Shown here: piece after piece, positions 53,100 to 62,800 of the stretch | How the letters are laid out: every line of letters begins with the position of its first letter | Numbering within the stretch: the first letter of the stretch is position 1 | Assembly: GCA_026985055.1 (NCBI GenBank) | Contig: JALSQZ010000058.1 | Coordinates: 18,087 to 82,086, forward strand | Reading direction: 5' to 3' | From: Sedimenticola sp. | GTDB taxonomy: Bacteria; Pseudomonadota; Gammaproteobacteria; Chromatiales; Chromatiaceae | DNA length: 64,000 nucleotides | Notes under the pieces: generated by a model | Told to the model about the DNA's origin: nothing | What the model saw: only the letters and a program-made list of their open reading frames with translations | The model's database searches: none | Program-made: the position numbers and the translations under genes

Positions 53100-54839
53100 T
53101 CAGACTGTGACAATGGGACTCAAGGCCATGAGGCGCTGGTAGGCTTCGGAGCTTTTCAGCAATTGCTGATGATTGCCCTGAGCCAGTATTCTGCCCTGAT
53201 CGAGCAGAACGATCTGATCCACAAGGGGCAGCTGATCGAGCTGATGGGTAATCAGTACCAGGGTGCGTTGCCGGTATTTTTCCATAATGCCCAGGAGGAG
53301 ATTCCGGGCGGTGGCCGGATCCAGTCCTTCACCGGGTTCGTCGAGAATCAGAACCGGTGCTTCGCGCAACAATGCCCGGGCCAGGGTGAGACGCCGGGAT
53401 TCCCCTCCGGAAATTCGAAGGGAGGCTTCGCCAATCTGTGTATCCAGCCCATCCGGCAGTGATTCGATCCAGGGCCAGAGCAGCGCTGTTTCACAGGCTT
53501 GCCGGAGAGCGTCATCACTGGCATCGGGTCTGGCCAGAAGGAGATTCTGGCGCAGGCTGCCAATGAACAGATGACTGTGCTGATCGGCGACTGCCAGCTG
53601 TTGACGAATGGCTGTCCCACTACAGGTCCGGATATCATGGCCGCCAATCCGCAATTGGCCTTGCGTGGGCAGATAAAAGCGCAGCATCAGGCGCAACAGG
53701 GTAGTCTTGCCGGAGCCGGACGGCCCGATGATGGCGGTACTGCTGCCCGCGGCAAGATTCAGACAGATGTCTTGCAGAGCCGCCTCCCGGCTGCCCGGAT
53801 AGTGGAAACCCACGGCATCGAAATCGTAGTCATATCGGCTTGGCCGATTTTGTCCGCTGAGTGGCTCGGAAACCACGGGAGGGCGGTCTGCAAGGGCAAA
53901 CAGTTGTCGGGCCGCCGACAGCGTAGGACCGAGGCTTAGAAATGCCATGGGCATGGGGGTGACAGCTTCAAAGCTGGCCAGGGCAAAAAGAGCGAACATG
54001 GCCAGTTCCGCGGGCGGCCTGTGGCCTGTTTCAATCTCGGGTGCGACAAGTACCACCAGGCTCCACAAGGTCAGCCAGGCACCCAGAGAAACCAGGGACT
54101 CGGCGGCATGGGCCCAGCGTCCCGCGCGAAGTTGGGTGGTGCCAAACGCTGTGCTGATCCGGGCGAGACGATCGGCCTGGGCATCAGCGGCGCCATATAG
54201 CAGTAGCTCGGCCAGTCCCTGAAAGGCGTCACCGGCTTCGGTGCGAAGCTGTTCCTGCAGTTCCCTGGTTTGCCTCGCAGCGAATCCGCCGGCATGGCTC
54301 AACAGCCAGGGGAATATCCAGCCGGCAAGGAGTAACAGAGCGGCTTGCGCAAGCGCCAGTTGGGGAGACTGAAACCATAGCCAGCCAATGAAGATACAGC
54401 AGGCGATGAAGGCGACGCTGCCGGGCAGGAGGATACGCAGGTAGAAATTGTCCAGAATATCGATATCTGCGGTAAGCCGGGTCAGCAGCCGGCCGCTGCG
54501 ATCATGCTCCAGGCCGGCCGGAGCCTGGGGTTCAAGAGCCTGATAGATCCAGAGCCGCAGTCCGGACAACAGGCGCAAGGTGGCGTCATGGGTAACGAGG
54601 CGTTCTCCATAGCGCCCGGTGGTACGAACGATGGCGCAGCCGCGAATAATGGCTGCCGGAGTGAAATAGTTGATGCTGACGCCAGCGGTGCCAGCCAGAC
54701 CCATGGCGGCGATGAACCAGCCGGAAGTGGTCATGAGCACTACATTGGCGAGCAGGGTGAGCAGGGACAGCAGCAGGCCGAGTGACAGCCAGAGGGATTG
54801 GGGACGGTGTAGCCTGAGCAGTCGCCAGAAGGTGTTCAT
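53100..54839 (-). CDS. cydC: Thiol reductant/heme ABC exporter subunit CydC
   Basis: Half of the CydDC exporter needed for cytochrome bd assembly; 579 residues. An N-terminal six-helix membrane domain (LLLSLLTLLANVVLMTTSGWFIAAM, then the conserved FTPAAIIRGCAIVRTTGRYGERLVTHDATLRLLS) precedes the ATPase (Walker A AIIGPSGSGKTTLL, signature ISGGESRR, Walker B APVLILDEPGEGLD). The signature starts with Ile and has Glu for Gln, as in other CydC proteins. It overlaps cydD by four bases. No clear terminator follows its stop. Confidence 0.96.
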   Translation of the reverse strand: MNTFWRLLRLHRPQSLWLSLGLLLSLLTLLANVVLMTTSGWFIAAMGLAGTAGVSINYFTPAAIIRGCAIVRTTGRYGERLVTHDATLRLLSGLRLWIYQALEPQAPAGLEHDRSGRLLTRLTADIDILDNFYLRILLPGSVAFIACCIFIGWLWFQSPQLALAQAALLLLAGWIFPWLLSHAGGFAARQTRELQEQLRTEAGDAFQGLAELLLYGAADAQADRLARISTAFGTTQLRAGRWAHAAESLVSLGAWLTLWSLVVLVAPEIETGHRPPAELAMFALFALASFEAVTPMPMAFLSLGPTLSAARQLFALADRPPVVSEPLSGQNRPSRYDYDFDAVGFHYPGSREAALQDICLNLAAGSSTAIIGPSGSGKTTLLRLMLRFYLPTQGQLRIGGHDIRTCSGTAIRQQLAVADQHSHLFIGSLRQNLLLARPDASDDALRQACETALLWPWIESLPDGLDTQIGEASLRISGGESRRLTLARALLREAPVLILDEPGEGLDPATARNLLLGIMEKYRQRTLVLITHQLDQLPLVDQIVLLDQGRILAQGNHQQLLKSSEAYQRLMALSPIVTV

Positions 54840-56572
54840 GGATTTCTCCAGCCTTTGCCAAGGAGTCTGGCATAGGGTCCGGATTCACGCATCAGGCGCT
54901 GGTGATTTCCCTGCTGCACCACCTGGCCATGATCCAGTACCAGAATGCGGTCTGCGTTGATCACTGTTTGCAGGCGATGAGCAATGGCGATGGTCGTGGT
55001 CTTTTGACTGAGTCTGTCCACGGTCTGTCCAATGAGCTTTTCGCTGGCCAGATCCAGATTGGCGGTTGGTTCATCGAGGAGCAGCAGACGCGCCTGACGC
55101 AGGAAAGCCCGGGCCAGGGCGATGCGTTGCCGCTGTCCGCCAGACAGGCCATGCCCTCCTTCGCCAACGATGGTATTCATGCCCTGGGGCAGGTTCTCGA
55201 TGAATTCCAGACAGTGAGCAGCCCGCGCTGCATCAAGGATCTGCTCATCGCTGGCTTGATTGGCGCCCAGCGCGATATTGTCGGCAATCGTGCCATGAAA
55301 GAGATGTGGCCGCTGTGGCACCCAGGCCAGTTGGCTGCGCCAGCTGCGGGGATCCAGATGCTGCAGTGATTGCCGGTCTGCGAGGATTTCGCCTTTGTCC
55401 GGCTGGAGAAACCCCAGAAGAAGATTCATCAGGGTGGACTTGCCTGCGCCGCTTGGGCCAACAATGGCAATCCTCTCGCCTGCTTCGATATCCAGACTCA
55501 GATCATGCAGTCCATTATTGCTTTCCGGCCAGAGAAAGCTGACGGACTTCAGCTGGAGCTGAATGCCGTGGGGATGGGATGGCAGGTAGGTACGCCTGGA
55601 GTGATCAGTCGCGGGCGCGGACAAGGCATGGATTTCCATTAACTGATCGGCCGCGCCCAGTGCTTCCATTCGGTCATGATAGCTGCTTCCCAGCTTGCGC
55701 AGGGGCAGATAGAACTCCGGAGCCAGCAGCAGGATGAAAAACCCGTGAATGAATTCCATTTCGCCCCAGTACAGGCGAAAACCGATGATGACTGCGACCA
55801 CGGCGATACTTACCGTGGAAAAGAATTCCAGGGTGAAAGAAGACAGAAAGGCTATGCGCAATACTGACAGGGTACTGCACCGGTACGCCTCGGATGCCTG
55901 TTTCACGCTATCGGCTTCGCGTTGTCCGGCATTGAACAGCCGAAGCGTGGTCAGCCCCCGGATCATGTCCAGGAAGTGCGCTCCCATTCGGGTCAGCTGT
56001 CGCCACTGACGCTGGTTGCGGCTTTCCGCACCCTTGCCGATGAGAATCATGAAGAAGGGAATCAGGGGGGCGGTGGCAATGAGAATCAGCGCCGACAGCC
56101 AGTCCTGGGGGGCGATGAAGAGCAGCAGGGTAAGTGGTGCGAATATCAGTTGCGTGATAGCGGGCAGATAGCGGGAATAATAGCCGTCCAGGGCTTCGAT
56201 GCCATCGGAGAGCAGGGTCAGCAGCGCCCCTTGATCATGTCGGCCCAGCCAGGCGGGTCCCACACGCTGCATATGGGCAAAGAGTTTTTCGCGCAGTTTG
56301 GTCTTTACCCGCACGGCGGCATGGCTGGCGAACTGTTCATTGCACCAGCCCAGCAGCGTACGCAGGGGGAGCAGAATCAACAGGCCGATGAGTGCGGGCC
56401 ATTGGCTTTCCAGGCTGGCGTGCCCAAAGCTCAAGTTATCGATGATCGAAGCCAGGAACCAGGCCAGTGTGCCCAGCGTCAGCACCGAGCCCCAGCCCAT
56501 CAGGGTGGACAGTTTCAGCCAGGGACCGGCCAGGTGCTGCTGCTGACGCAGCCAGCGTTCTTCAGTTTTCAC
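54836..56572 (-). CDS. cydD: Thiol reductant/heme ABC exporter subunit CydD
   Basis: Partner of CydC, 578 residues. Membrane domain with GWGSVLTLGTLAWFLASIIDNLSF and the family segment LSDGIEALDGYYSRYLPAITQLIFAPLTLL; ATPase with Walker A IVGPSGAGKSTLM, signature LSGGQRQRIALARAFLR and Walker B LLLLDEPTANLD. This is a canonical ATP site, unlike CydC. In E. coli cydDC is unlinked to cydAB; here cydABX and cydDC appear to be one leftward cluster, with 11 bases between cydX and cydD. Confidence 0.96.
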   Translation of the reverse strand: MKTEERWLRQQQHLAGPWLKLSTLMGWGSVLTLGTLAWFLASIIDNLSFGHASLESQWPALIGLLILLPLRTLLGWCNEQFASHAAVRVKTKLREKLFAHMQRVGPAWLGRHDQGALLTLLSDGIEALDGYYSRYLPAITQLIFAPLTLLLFIAPQDWLSALILIATAPLIPFFMILIGKGAESRNQRQWRQLTRMGAHFLDMIRGLTTLRLFNAGQREADSVKQASEAYRCSTLSVLRIAFLSSFTLEFFSTVSIAVVAVIIGFRLYWGEMEFIHGFFILLLAPEFYLPLRKLGSSYHDRMEALGAADQLMEIHALSAPATDHSRRTYLPSHPHGIQLQLKSVSFLWPESNNGLHDLSLDIEAGERIAIVGPSGAGKSTLMNLLLGFLQPDKGEILADRQSLQHLDPRSWRSQLAWVPQRPHLFHGTIADNIALGANQASDEQILDAARAAHCLEFIENLPQGMNTIVGEGGHGLSGGQRQRIALARAFLRQARLLLLDEPTANLDLASEKLIGQTVDRLSQKTTTIAIAHRLQTVINADRILVLDHGQVVQQGNHQRLMRESGPYARLLGKGWRNP

Positions 56573-56583
56573 CGTGGCAGGGT

Positions 56584-56700
56584 CTACTCCTCATCTTTGG
56601 CGATGCTTTCCTGATGCTGCTCGGCTTCGTACCAGAGTACATTGATTATGCCGAAAGCCAGCGCCAGCAAAACGCCCAGTATCCAGGTGAAATACCACAT
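56584..56700 (-). CDS. cydX: Cytochrome bd oxidase small subunit CydX
   Basis: A 38-residue single-pass membrane protein beginning MWYFTWILGVLLALAFGIIN and ending in an acidic, hydrophilic tail. It aligns with E. coli CydX (MWYFAWILGTLLACSFGV...), which stabilises the heme b595/d site of the oxidase. AGGAG lies seven bases before the ATG. The position between cydB and cydD supports the call. The 208-base gap between cydB and cydX holds no convincing further gene. Confidence 0.93.
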   Translation of the reverse strand: MWYFTWILGVLLALAFGIINVLWYEAEQHQESIAKDEE

Positions 56701-56908
56701 TTGTTTACTCCTCTTTTCTCAAGCCAAGCCATAACAGGCCGTTACTGCTGTGTTTTCAAGGGTCTGTGCGCGGTACCAGGACGTACCGTGATTTTCATGT
56801 TTTTCGATATGTCCCTGTATCAATCCTTGTGTTCCATGGGGTGGCGCAAGCGTCTCGTGCATAAAACGCTGTCTTGCCACGCAGATATGGTGATTGTTCG
56901 AAATGCCA

Positions 56909-58048
56909 TCAGTAAGCCGAAAAACGTCCCTGGATCTCTTCCTCGGTCACCTTGCCTCTCATCTTGTAATAATTCCAGCTGGTATAGGTGATGATGATGG
57001 GCAGAAAGATCACCACCGCCCAGAACATGACGTTCAGGGTAGTGGGGCTGGAGGTGGCATCCCATATGGTCAGGCTCGCCTCGGGCCGGCTGCTGGAAGG
57101 CATGATAAAGGGAAACAGCGAAATTCCCGCGGTCATGATAATCCCTGCCATGGTCAGGGAGCTGGCGAGAAAACCCAGTCCTGGGTTGTTTCGTCGTGAC
57201 AACCACCATGTGAGCAGTGCGCCACCGAGTCCCATGAGAGGAAAGATCAGGGTCAGGGGGAGTTTTCGGTAATTGTCCAGCCAGGCGCCGGGAACCTGCT
57301 CGGCCTGCTTCATCAGGGGACTGAGGATGTCCCCGGCAGGCGGCATCTGGGTGATGCGGTAGCCGTCGATGCCCAGGGCCAGCCACAGTCCCGCCAGGCC
57401 GAACAGGACAAAGGTGCCAATGGCGCTATAGCCTGCCCAGCGCGCGGCGTTGGCGGCCAGATCGCCGGAAGTGCGCAGTTGCAGCCATATGGCCCCATGC
57501 AGGGTGATCATGGCTACGCCCACCAGGCCGCAGAGCAGGGCGAATGGATGGAACAGTTCCCAGAAGTGTCCGGTGTAGAACGGGCGCATGAATTCGTCCA
57601 GATGGAAAGGTACGCCCAGCAGAAGATTGCCGAAAGCAATGCCAAAAACCAGAGGTGGAACGAAGCTGCCAATGAACAGTCCCCAGTCCCAGCCGCTTCG
57701 CCAGCGGTTGCTGGGCAGCTTTCCCCTGTAATCGAATGCCACGGGTCGGAAGAACAGGGCGAACAGTACCAGCAGCATGGCGAAGTAGAAGCCGGAAAAA
57801 GCCGCCGCATATACCATGGGCCAGGCGGCAAAGATTGCTCCACCGGCGGTGATGAACCAGACCTGGTTGCCGTCCCAGTGTGGCCCCACCGTATTGATCA
57901 TGATGCGCCGTTGCATGTCGGTTCGCCCAATGATGGGCAACAGATTGCCCACACCCATGTCCATGCCATCAGTAATGGCAAAGCCGATGAAAAGAATACC
58001 AATGAACGCCCACCAGATCAGTTTCAGGGTTTCGTAATCGAATAACAT
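56909..58048 (-). CDS. cydB: Cytochrome bd ubiquinol oxidase subunit II
   Basis: A 379-residue polytopic subunit that supports the heme groups held by CydA. It begins FDYETLKLIWWAFIGILFIGFAITDGMDMGVG, the standard CydB start, and has VWFITAGGAIFAAWPMVYAAAFSGFY, FRPVAFDYRGKL and the late FPFIMPSSSRPEASLTIWDATSSP segment. About nine membrane helices. It follows cydA by 12 bases. It is a bd-I-like form rather than the cyanide-insensitive CioB type, judged by these motifs and the presence of CydX. Confidence 0.96.
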   Translation of the reverse strand: MLFDYETLKLIWWAFIGILFIGFAITDGMDMGVGNLLPIIGRTDMQRRIMINTVGPHWDGNQVWFITAGGAIFAAWPMVYAAAFSGFYFAMLLVLFALFFRPVAFDYRGKLPSNRWRSGWDWGLFIGSFVPPLVFGIAFGNLLLGVPFHLDEFMRPFYTGHFWELFHPFALLCGLVGVAMITLHGAIWLQLRTSGDLAANAARWAGYSAIGTFVLFGLAGLWLALGIDGYRITQMPPAGDILSPLMKQAEQVPGAWLDNYRKLPLTLIFPLMGLGGALLTWWLSRRNNPGLGFLASSLTMAGIIMTAGISLFPFIMPSSSRPEASLTIWDATSSPTTLNVMFWAVVIFLPIIITYTSWNYYKMRGKVTEEEIQGRFSAY

Positions 58049-58060
58049 GTCTGTGCCTCC

Positions 58061-59653
58061 CTATTCCGCTTTCTGTTGGGGATTGTCCGCAAGAACGCCG
58101 CCGCTGCCGGTTTCGAAATGGTAGCGCCCCGTATGCAGGCTGCTGGGGCCCTTGCGCGCAAAATGAAACATCAGCCACATCTCGATGACCAACAGGATGC
58201 TGTAGAAAATGATGAAACCGGTGAGGCTGATGATCAGGTCGTTGACACTGAGGCTGGAGGTTCCCAGGAAGGTAGGCAATACTTCACCTATGGCCCATGG
58301 CTGGCGCCCGTATTCAGCCACGAACCAGCCGGTTTCTATCGCGATCCAGGGAAGGGGAATGCTGAATACGATGCCCCACAGCAGCCAGCGCTTCTGTTCT
58401 ATCTGGCGTCTTGCGTTGTAATAAAAAGCCAGTACGAACAGGGCAAGCATGGTGAATCCTGAAGCCACCATCACGCGGAAAGCCCAGAACACCGGCGCCA
58501 CATGGGGAATGCTGTCCCTGGCTGCCTGCTGGATCTGTGTTTCGCTGGCGTTTGCCACATCAGCCGTGTAGCGTTTCAGCAGCAAGCCATATCCCAGATC
58601 CTTTTTCACTTTATCAAAGGCCTCCAGTGTGACTTTGCTCTTGTCGCCGGCGCGAAGTTTCTGCAGCAGGGCATAAGCGACCATGCCGGTGCGGATACGA
58701 GCCTCATGCTGTTTGATCAGATCCTTCAGGCCGGTGACCTGTTCGTCGAGCGACCGGGTTGCGATGATCCCCATCAGATAGGGAATCTTGACCGCGCCGT
58801 GGGTTTCCTGGGATTCGTTGTCCGGCATGCCTACCAGGGTGAAGGCCGCAGGTGCCTGTTCCGTTTCCCATTCTGCCTCGATGGCGGCCAGCTTGACCTT
58901 TTGTACATCGCCAACCTCATAGCCGCTTTCATCGCCAAGTACGATTACCGAAAGGATGGAGGCCAGACCGAAACCGGCGGCTACGGAAAATGATCGCTTG
59001 GCGAAAGGAAGGTCCCTGCCCTTGAGCAGATACCATGCGCTGATGCCCATGACGAACATGGAAGCCGCGACATAACCGCCAGCTACCGTGTGAATGAACT
59101 TTACCTGGGCGACAGGATTGAATATCAGATCGGCGAAGCTGGTCAGCTCCATGCGCATGGTTTCGTAGTTGAATTCGGCACCTACCGGATTCTGCATCCA
59201 GCCGTTGGCGATCAGTATCCAAAGAGCAGACAGGTTGGTGCCCAGCGCCATGAGGAAGGTCACCAGCAGATGTTGCCGCTTGCTCAGTCGCTCCCATCCC
59301 AGGAAAAACATGCCCACAAAGGTGGATTCGAGGAAGAAGGCCATCAGTCCTTCAATGGCCAGGGGTGCCCCGAAGACGTCTCCCACATAGTGGGAATAAT
59401 AGGCCCAGTTGGTGCCAAACTGGAATTCCATGGTCAATCCGGTAGTGACGCCCAAGGCAAAATTGATACCAAACAGCTTGCCCCAGAAACGCACCATGTC
59501 CTTGTATATCTGGCGGCCGGTCATCACATAAACCGATTCCATGATGACCAGGATCCAGGTCAGACCCAAAGTCAGCGGCACGAAAATGAAATGGTAAAGT
59601 ACTGTGATCGCGAACTGCCAGCGCGACAGCTCGATCATTGCAGGATCCAGCAT
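58061..59653 (-). CDS. cydA: Cytochrome bd ubiquinol oxidase subunit I
   Basis: The catalytic subunit: oxidises quinol and reduces O2 to water at high affinity. The 530-residue protein shows heme ligand His21 in [15 protein letters not shown], the second His in [16 protein letters not shown] and the Met ligand in [24 protein letters not shown] is the family signature. The Q-loop between about residues 245 and 390 is long, as in E. coli bd-I (L subtype). A strong GAGGAGGGG ribosome-binding site precedes the ATG. First gene of the cyd cluster; no clear FNR/Anr or ArcA site could be picked out upstream. Confidence 0.97.
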   Translation of the reverse strand: MLDPAMIELSRWQFAITVLYHFIFVPLTLGLTWILVIMESVYVMTGRQIYKDMVRFWGKLFGINFALGVTTGLTMEFQFGTNWAYYSHYVGDVFGAPLAIEGLMAFFLESTFVGMFFLGWERLSKRQHLLVTFLMALGTNLSALWILIANGWMQNPVGAEFNYETMRMELTSFADLIFNPVAQVKFIHTVAGGYVAASMFVMGISAWYLLKGRDLPFAKRSFSVAAGFGLASILSVIVLGDESGYEVGDVQKVKLAAIEAEWETEQAPAAFTLVGMPDNESQETHGAVKIPYLMGIIATRSLDEQVTGLKDLIKQHEARIRTGMVAYALLQKLRAGDKSKVTLEAFDKVKKDLGYGLLLKRYTADVANASETQIQQAARDSIPHVAPVFWAFRVMVASGFTMLALFVLAFYYNARRQIEQKRWLLWGIVFSIPLPWIAIETGWFVAEYGRQPWAIGEVLPTFLGTSSLSVNDLIISLTGFIIFYSILLVIEMWLMFHFARKGPSSLHTGRYHFETGSGGVLADNPQQKAE

Positions 59654-59992
59654 TGTTTCCCCTCCTCAATGACAATTTTTTATGGGAACCTCGAAAAATT
59701 CCTTCCAGTGATTTTCGCTTCGATCGGTCAAATCCGACAGGCTCCTGGGCTGCGTATCCCGGTGGCGTTTTTTTGATGCTCTTGTCAGGAATAGTAAACA
59801 GCCGCCTCATCAGCCTACGCCCGGATGCTCAGTTGGGCAATACGCAATCACATGGAATAAGCGCGCAGTTTGTGTGGTGATGGCGAGCGGGTCATTCTGG
59901 CCACATGCCTGGATGCCTGTAGCGGCTGCTGCCCACATTTCCCTGTATCTGGCGGGGTTGCGCAGAAAACCCCGGCGCTTCAGCATCGGTGC
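59654..59992. other. 339-base divergent intergenic region cydA / selO
   Basis: This gap separates leftward cydA from rightward selO and must hold both promoters. I see the cydA ribosome-binding site, a CTCGAAAAATTCC stretch (59692-59704) faintly resembling the dispersed two-hairpin repeat, and no near-consensus promoter, FNR box (TTGAT-N4-ATCAA) or terminator. An open frame from 59870 runs into selO but its first 41 codons are not conserved. Confidence 0.6.
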
Positions 59993-61471
59993 ATGAACAT
60001 TCATCTGGATGGCAATGGTCGCTTTGCCCGCCTGGGCGAGACCTTTTACAGCCAAGTAAGCCCGGATCCCTTGCCGGAACCCTATATGGTGAGCGCGAAC
60101 CCGCAGCTGGCGGCACGGTTCGGTCTGGATGCCGAAGAATTGCACGGGGAAGAAATGCTCGCCCTGTTGGCCGGCAACCGGGTGCCCAGAGGGGTCCGGC
60201 CTTTGGCCATGCTCTATGCCGGTCATCAGTTTGGTCATTTTGTCCCTCAGCTGGGAGACGGCCGGGCGCTGATGCTGGGCGAGCTGCGGGATGGCGAAGG
60301 CAAGATCTGGGAATTGCAGCTCAAGGGCGCCGGACTCACCCCCTATTCCCGCAGTGGCGACGGACGCGCCGTGCTGCGCTCCAGCATTCGTGAATATCTG
60401 TGCTCCGAGGCCATGCATGGGTTGGGGATTCCCACTACCCGTGCCTTGTGCATCGTGGGCAGCGATGAGGAGGTCTATCGTGAGCAGATCGAGTCCGCAG
60501 CGGTATTGACGCGCCTGGCTCCCAGTCATCTGCGCTTCGGTTCCTTCGAGGTGTTCTATTACCGGAACCAGCACCAGCCTTTGTCGATTCTCGTGGAATA
60601 CTTGCTCGAACACCACTATCCTCATTTGCGGGAAGAGGATCATCCTGTTCTCGCCCTGTTTCGTGAGGTAGTGGCGCGCAGCGCCCGCCTGATCGCCCAA
60701 TGGCAGCTGGTGGGATTTGCCCATGGCGTAATGAATACCGACAACATGTCCATGCTTGGGCTGACCCTGGACTATGGGCCGTTTGGTTTTCTGGATGCCT
60801 ATGATCCAGCGTTCATCTGCAATCATTCCGATCATGAAGGCCGTTATTCCTTCGAAAATCAGCCTTCCATCGGTTACTGGAATCTCAGTTGTCTGGCCCA
60901 GGCCATGCTGCCCTTGTTCGCTCCGGAGCCGGATGCGGCGGTGGAACTGGCCAAAGATGCCCTGGCCGACTATGAACCTGCTTTCATGAGCGCCTATGCG
61001 GACGGAATGCGGGCCAAGCTGGGTCTTGTCACCCGGGACGCGGAGGATCACAAGCTGGCTACCGGACTGTTGAAGATCATGCAGGCCAATGGAGCGGATT
61101 ACACCCGCACTTTTCGCGCCCTGGCCGGATTCAGAAGTGCCGACCAGGGAGCATCCTGTCCTGCAGCAGATGAATTTGCCGATCGGGATGCCTTTTATCG
61201 CTGGGGCGTCGATTATGCGGCGCGCCTGCGCCGGGAAGACAGCAATGACGAGATTCGTGGCAGCGCCATGAATCAGGTCAACCCCAAATATGTGCTGCGC
61301 AACTATCTTGCGCAGCAAGCCATAGACAGGGCGTTGAACCGGGATTATTCCGAAATCGAGCGGTTGCGGCAGCTACTGGCGCGTCCCTTTGATGAACAGC
61401 CGGAACGGGATGCTTATGCCGCCCTGCCACCGGATTGGGCGGGAGCCATATCGGTTTCCTGTTCTTCCTGA
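59993..61471 (+). CDS. selO: Protein adenylyltransferase SelO (YdiU/UPF0061)
   Basis: A pseudokinase-fold enzyme that AMPylates Ser, Thr or Tyr of redox proteins such as SucA and GrxA in E. coli. The 492-residue protein has MLYAGHQFGHFVPQLGDGRALMLGE, ELQLKGAGLTPYSRSGDGRAVLRSSIREYL with the nucleotide-binding residues, GFAHGVMNTDNMSMLGLTLDYGPFGFLD and the C-terminal SVSCSS, which carries the Cys that is Sec in eukaryotic SelO. The ATG at 59993 is set by homology (MNIHLDGNGRFARLG). It is divergent from the cyd cluster. A MITE-like element begins 10 bases after the stop. Confidence 0.94.
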   Translation: MNIHLDGNGRFARLGETFYSQVSPDPLPEPYMVSANPQLAARFGLDAEELHGEEMLALLAGNRVPRGVRPLAMLYAGHQFGHFVPQLGDGRALMLGELRDGEGKIWELQLKGAGLTPYSRSGDGRAVLRSSIREYLCSEAMHGLGIPTTRALCIVGSDEEVYREQIESAAVLTRLAPSHLRFGSFEVFYYRNQHQPLSILVEYLLEHHYPHLREEDHPVLALFREVVARSARLIAQWQLVGFAHGVMNTDNMSMLGLTLDYGPFGFLDAYDPAFICNHSDHEGRYSFENQPSIGYWNLSCLAQAMLPLFAPEPDAAVELAKDALADYEPAFMSAYADGMRAKLGLVTRDAEDHKLATGLLKIMQANGADYTRTFRALAGFRSADQGASCPAADEFADRDAFYRWGVDYAARLRREDSNDEIRGSAMNQVNPKYVLRNYLAQQAIDRALNRDYSEIERLRQLLARPFDEQPERDAYAALPPDWAGAISVSCSS

Positions 61472-61481
61472 GTGAAGCTAT

Positions 61482-61748
61482 CCCGAATATTGCACCAGAA
61501 CGCGCTAACCCGAATATTGCACCAGAACGCGAAAAATGTGGTTTTTTACCATGAATTACAGCATGTTGTATGACGATTATGCTGGATACAGTTCGTATCT
61601 GTCATGCTATCCGGTTTTTCCCGGGATCTTTTCACCCAGCTTGCCCGAACGCCCTGCAAGCCGATGAATAACATCGGCTTTTGTCCGTTCGAACAATCTG
61701 GGCAAAAATCTCTCCGGGAAAATTCCGGATTCCGGTGCAATATTCGGG
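61482..61748. mobile_element. MITE-like element / internally deleted IS with 15-bp terminal inverted repeats
   Basis: CCCGAATATTGCACC at 61482-61496 recurs inverted at 61734-61748, and both ends are flanked by the direct repeat CTAT (61478-61481 and 61749-61752), a 4-bp target duplication. The left end is tandemly duplicated: the 23-base unit ending CAGAACGCG occurs at 61482-61504 and 61509-61531, with a 27-base period. The 267-base interior has no coding frame but holds a 9-bp hairpin with AAGCCGATG (61658-61666) and CATCGGCTT (61672-61680). A related end is at 63899. IS1380-like ends are a guess. The remaining 117 bases to 61869 show nothing. Confidence 0.72.
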
Positions 61749-61869
61749 CTATTGGAATTTCATGTGCCGCAGTCGCGGCACACCATGCATGGCTGAAAGC
61801 GCAGCGTCGTGGGTCGATGAAATCTTGTCCGGGCAGTCCATACACCAGCAGATGCCGAGTTTCCCGCGT

Positions 61870-62646
61870 TCATTTCTCCCTGCGTTGATGGCGTGCCCGA
61901 GCGCGTTGCTGTTTCAAGTGCATCGACAGTGCCCATGCTGCTATCCCCAAAAACAAAACCGCGCCGCTGAGATAGGCCGTTGTCTGGTTTTCTGTGCCTC
62001 CGTCCGTACCGGCAGCGACGCCATACAATCCGGCCGTCAGCATGCCAAAACCGGGGATGGCCAGCATGATCGCAGCCAGTTTTGGCCGGCGCAAAACCCG
62101 CAGGATTCCGCCTTCATTGTAAAAAACAGTGGTTACGCCGTTATCTTCAGGGTCGGGCGCTCCCTGGGTGCGCGCCCCATCATTCGGGCGCTCACGAGCC
62201 CAGCGGCGATGTAAAATCAATCCGCCCACTGCCATGGCCAAAAAGAAACCGGCTACAAACAAAATGTTCAAACCCGCATTCCAGCCATCGCGCCAAGCAT
62301 CAATACGCACCTTGTCCGGCATATCCGGGTTGAACAGAATTGTCACCATTTCCCCCCTGGCGAAACCATATTCCGGACTGCTTTGCCAGCCGGGCAATCG
62401 CCATTGTTTGCCGGTTCTGTCGCGAAAGGAAAACATCGGCAGATAGCTTGGCAGCTTGCCGGACCGGTCCACCTGCATTGCCACCACCTGGGCCTGGATC
62501 GGCGTGGAAGCAGCCAGAAAAACCCGAGTCCGGTTCAGTGATACCAATGCGGCTACCAGTATCAGCAGGCCAAGGATGCCGGCAATGATTGCCAATGTCA
62601 GTGGGCGACGTACCCGGGTATTATTGAAATATCGCAGCTTGACCAT
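61870..62646 (-). CDS. DUF3592-like membrane protein
   Basis: A 258-residue protein with four membrane segments: PLTLAIIAGILGLLILVAALVSL, GLNILFVAGFFLAMAVGGLIL, LAAIMLAIPGFGMLTAGLYGVAA and TTAYLSGAVLFLGIAAWALSM. Between the first two lies a beta-rich domain (TPIQAQVVAMQVDRSGKLPSYLPMFSFRD...EMVTILFNPDMPDKVRID) typical of DUF3592. That family has no known function. The C-terminal tail is Arg/Lys-rich. The ATG at 62646 is used; another lies nine codons earlier. It is in the accessory end of the window next to the MITE and may have arrived with it. Confidence 0.75.
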   Translation of the reverse strand: MVKLRYFNNTRVRRPLTLAIIAGILGLLILVAALVSLNRTRVFLAASTPIQAQVVAMQVDRSGKLPSYLPMFSFRDRTGKQWRLPGWQSSPEYGFARGEMVTILFNPDMPDKVRIDAWRDGWNAGLNILFVAGFFLAMAVGGLILHRRWARERPNDGARTQGAPDPEDNGVTTVFYNEGGILRVLRRPKLAAIMLAIPGFGMLTAGLYGVAAGTDGGTENQTTAYLSGAVLFLGIAAWALSMHLKQQRARARHQRREK

Positions 62647-62800
62647 GTTGATTTTCCCTTGTTCCTTTATCAAAGGCCAAGAATAAGCGCATGGATTACA
62701 TTTGGCAAAAGTATATTGTGGCCCGGAAAGGCTTGCCTTTTTCTTTATATGAGTGACTATCCTCTGGAAGAATGTATGAGCCTGTTTCCTTCAGGGGCAT

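Noticed and set aside
56743..56862. A 39-codon frame (MHETLAPPHGTQG...) in the gap between cydB and cydX
   Set aside because: No ribosome-binding site, no membrane segment or known cyd-associated family, and it ends well before cydX. Likely chance.
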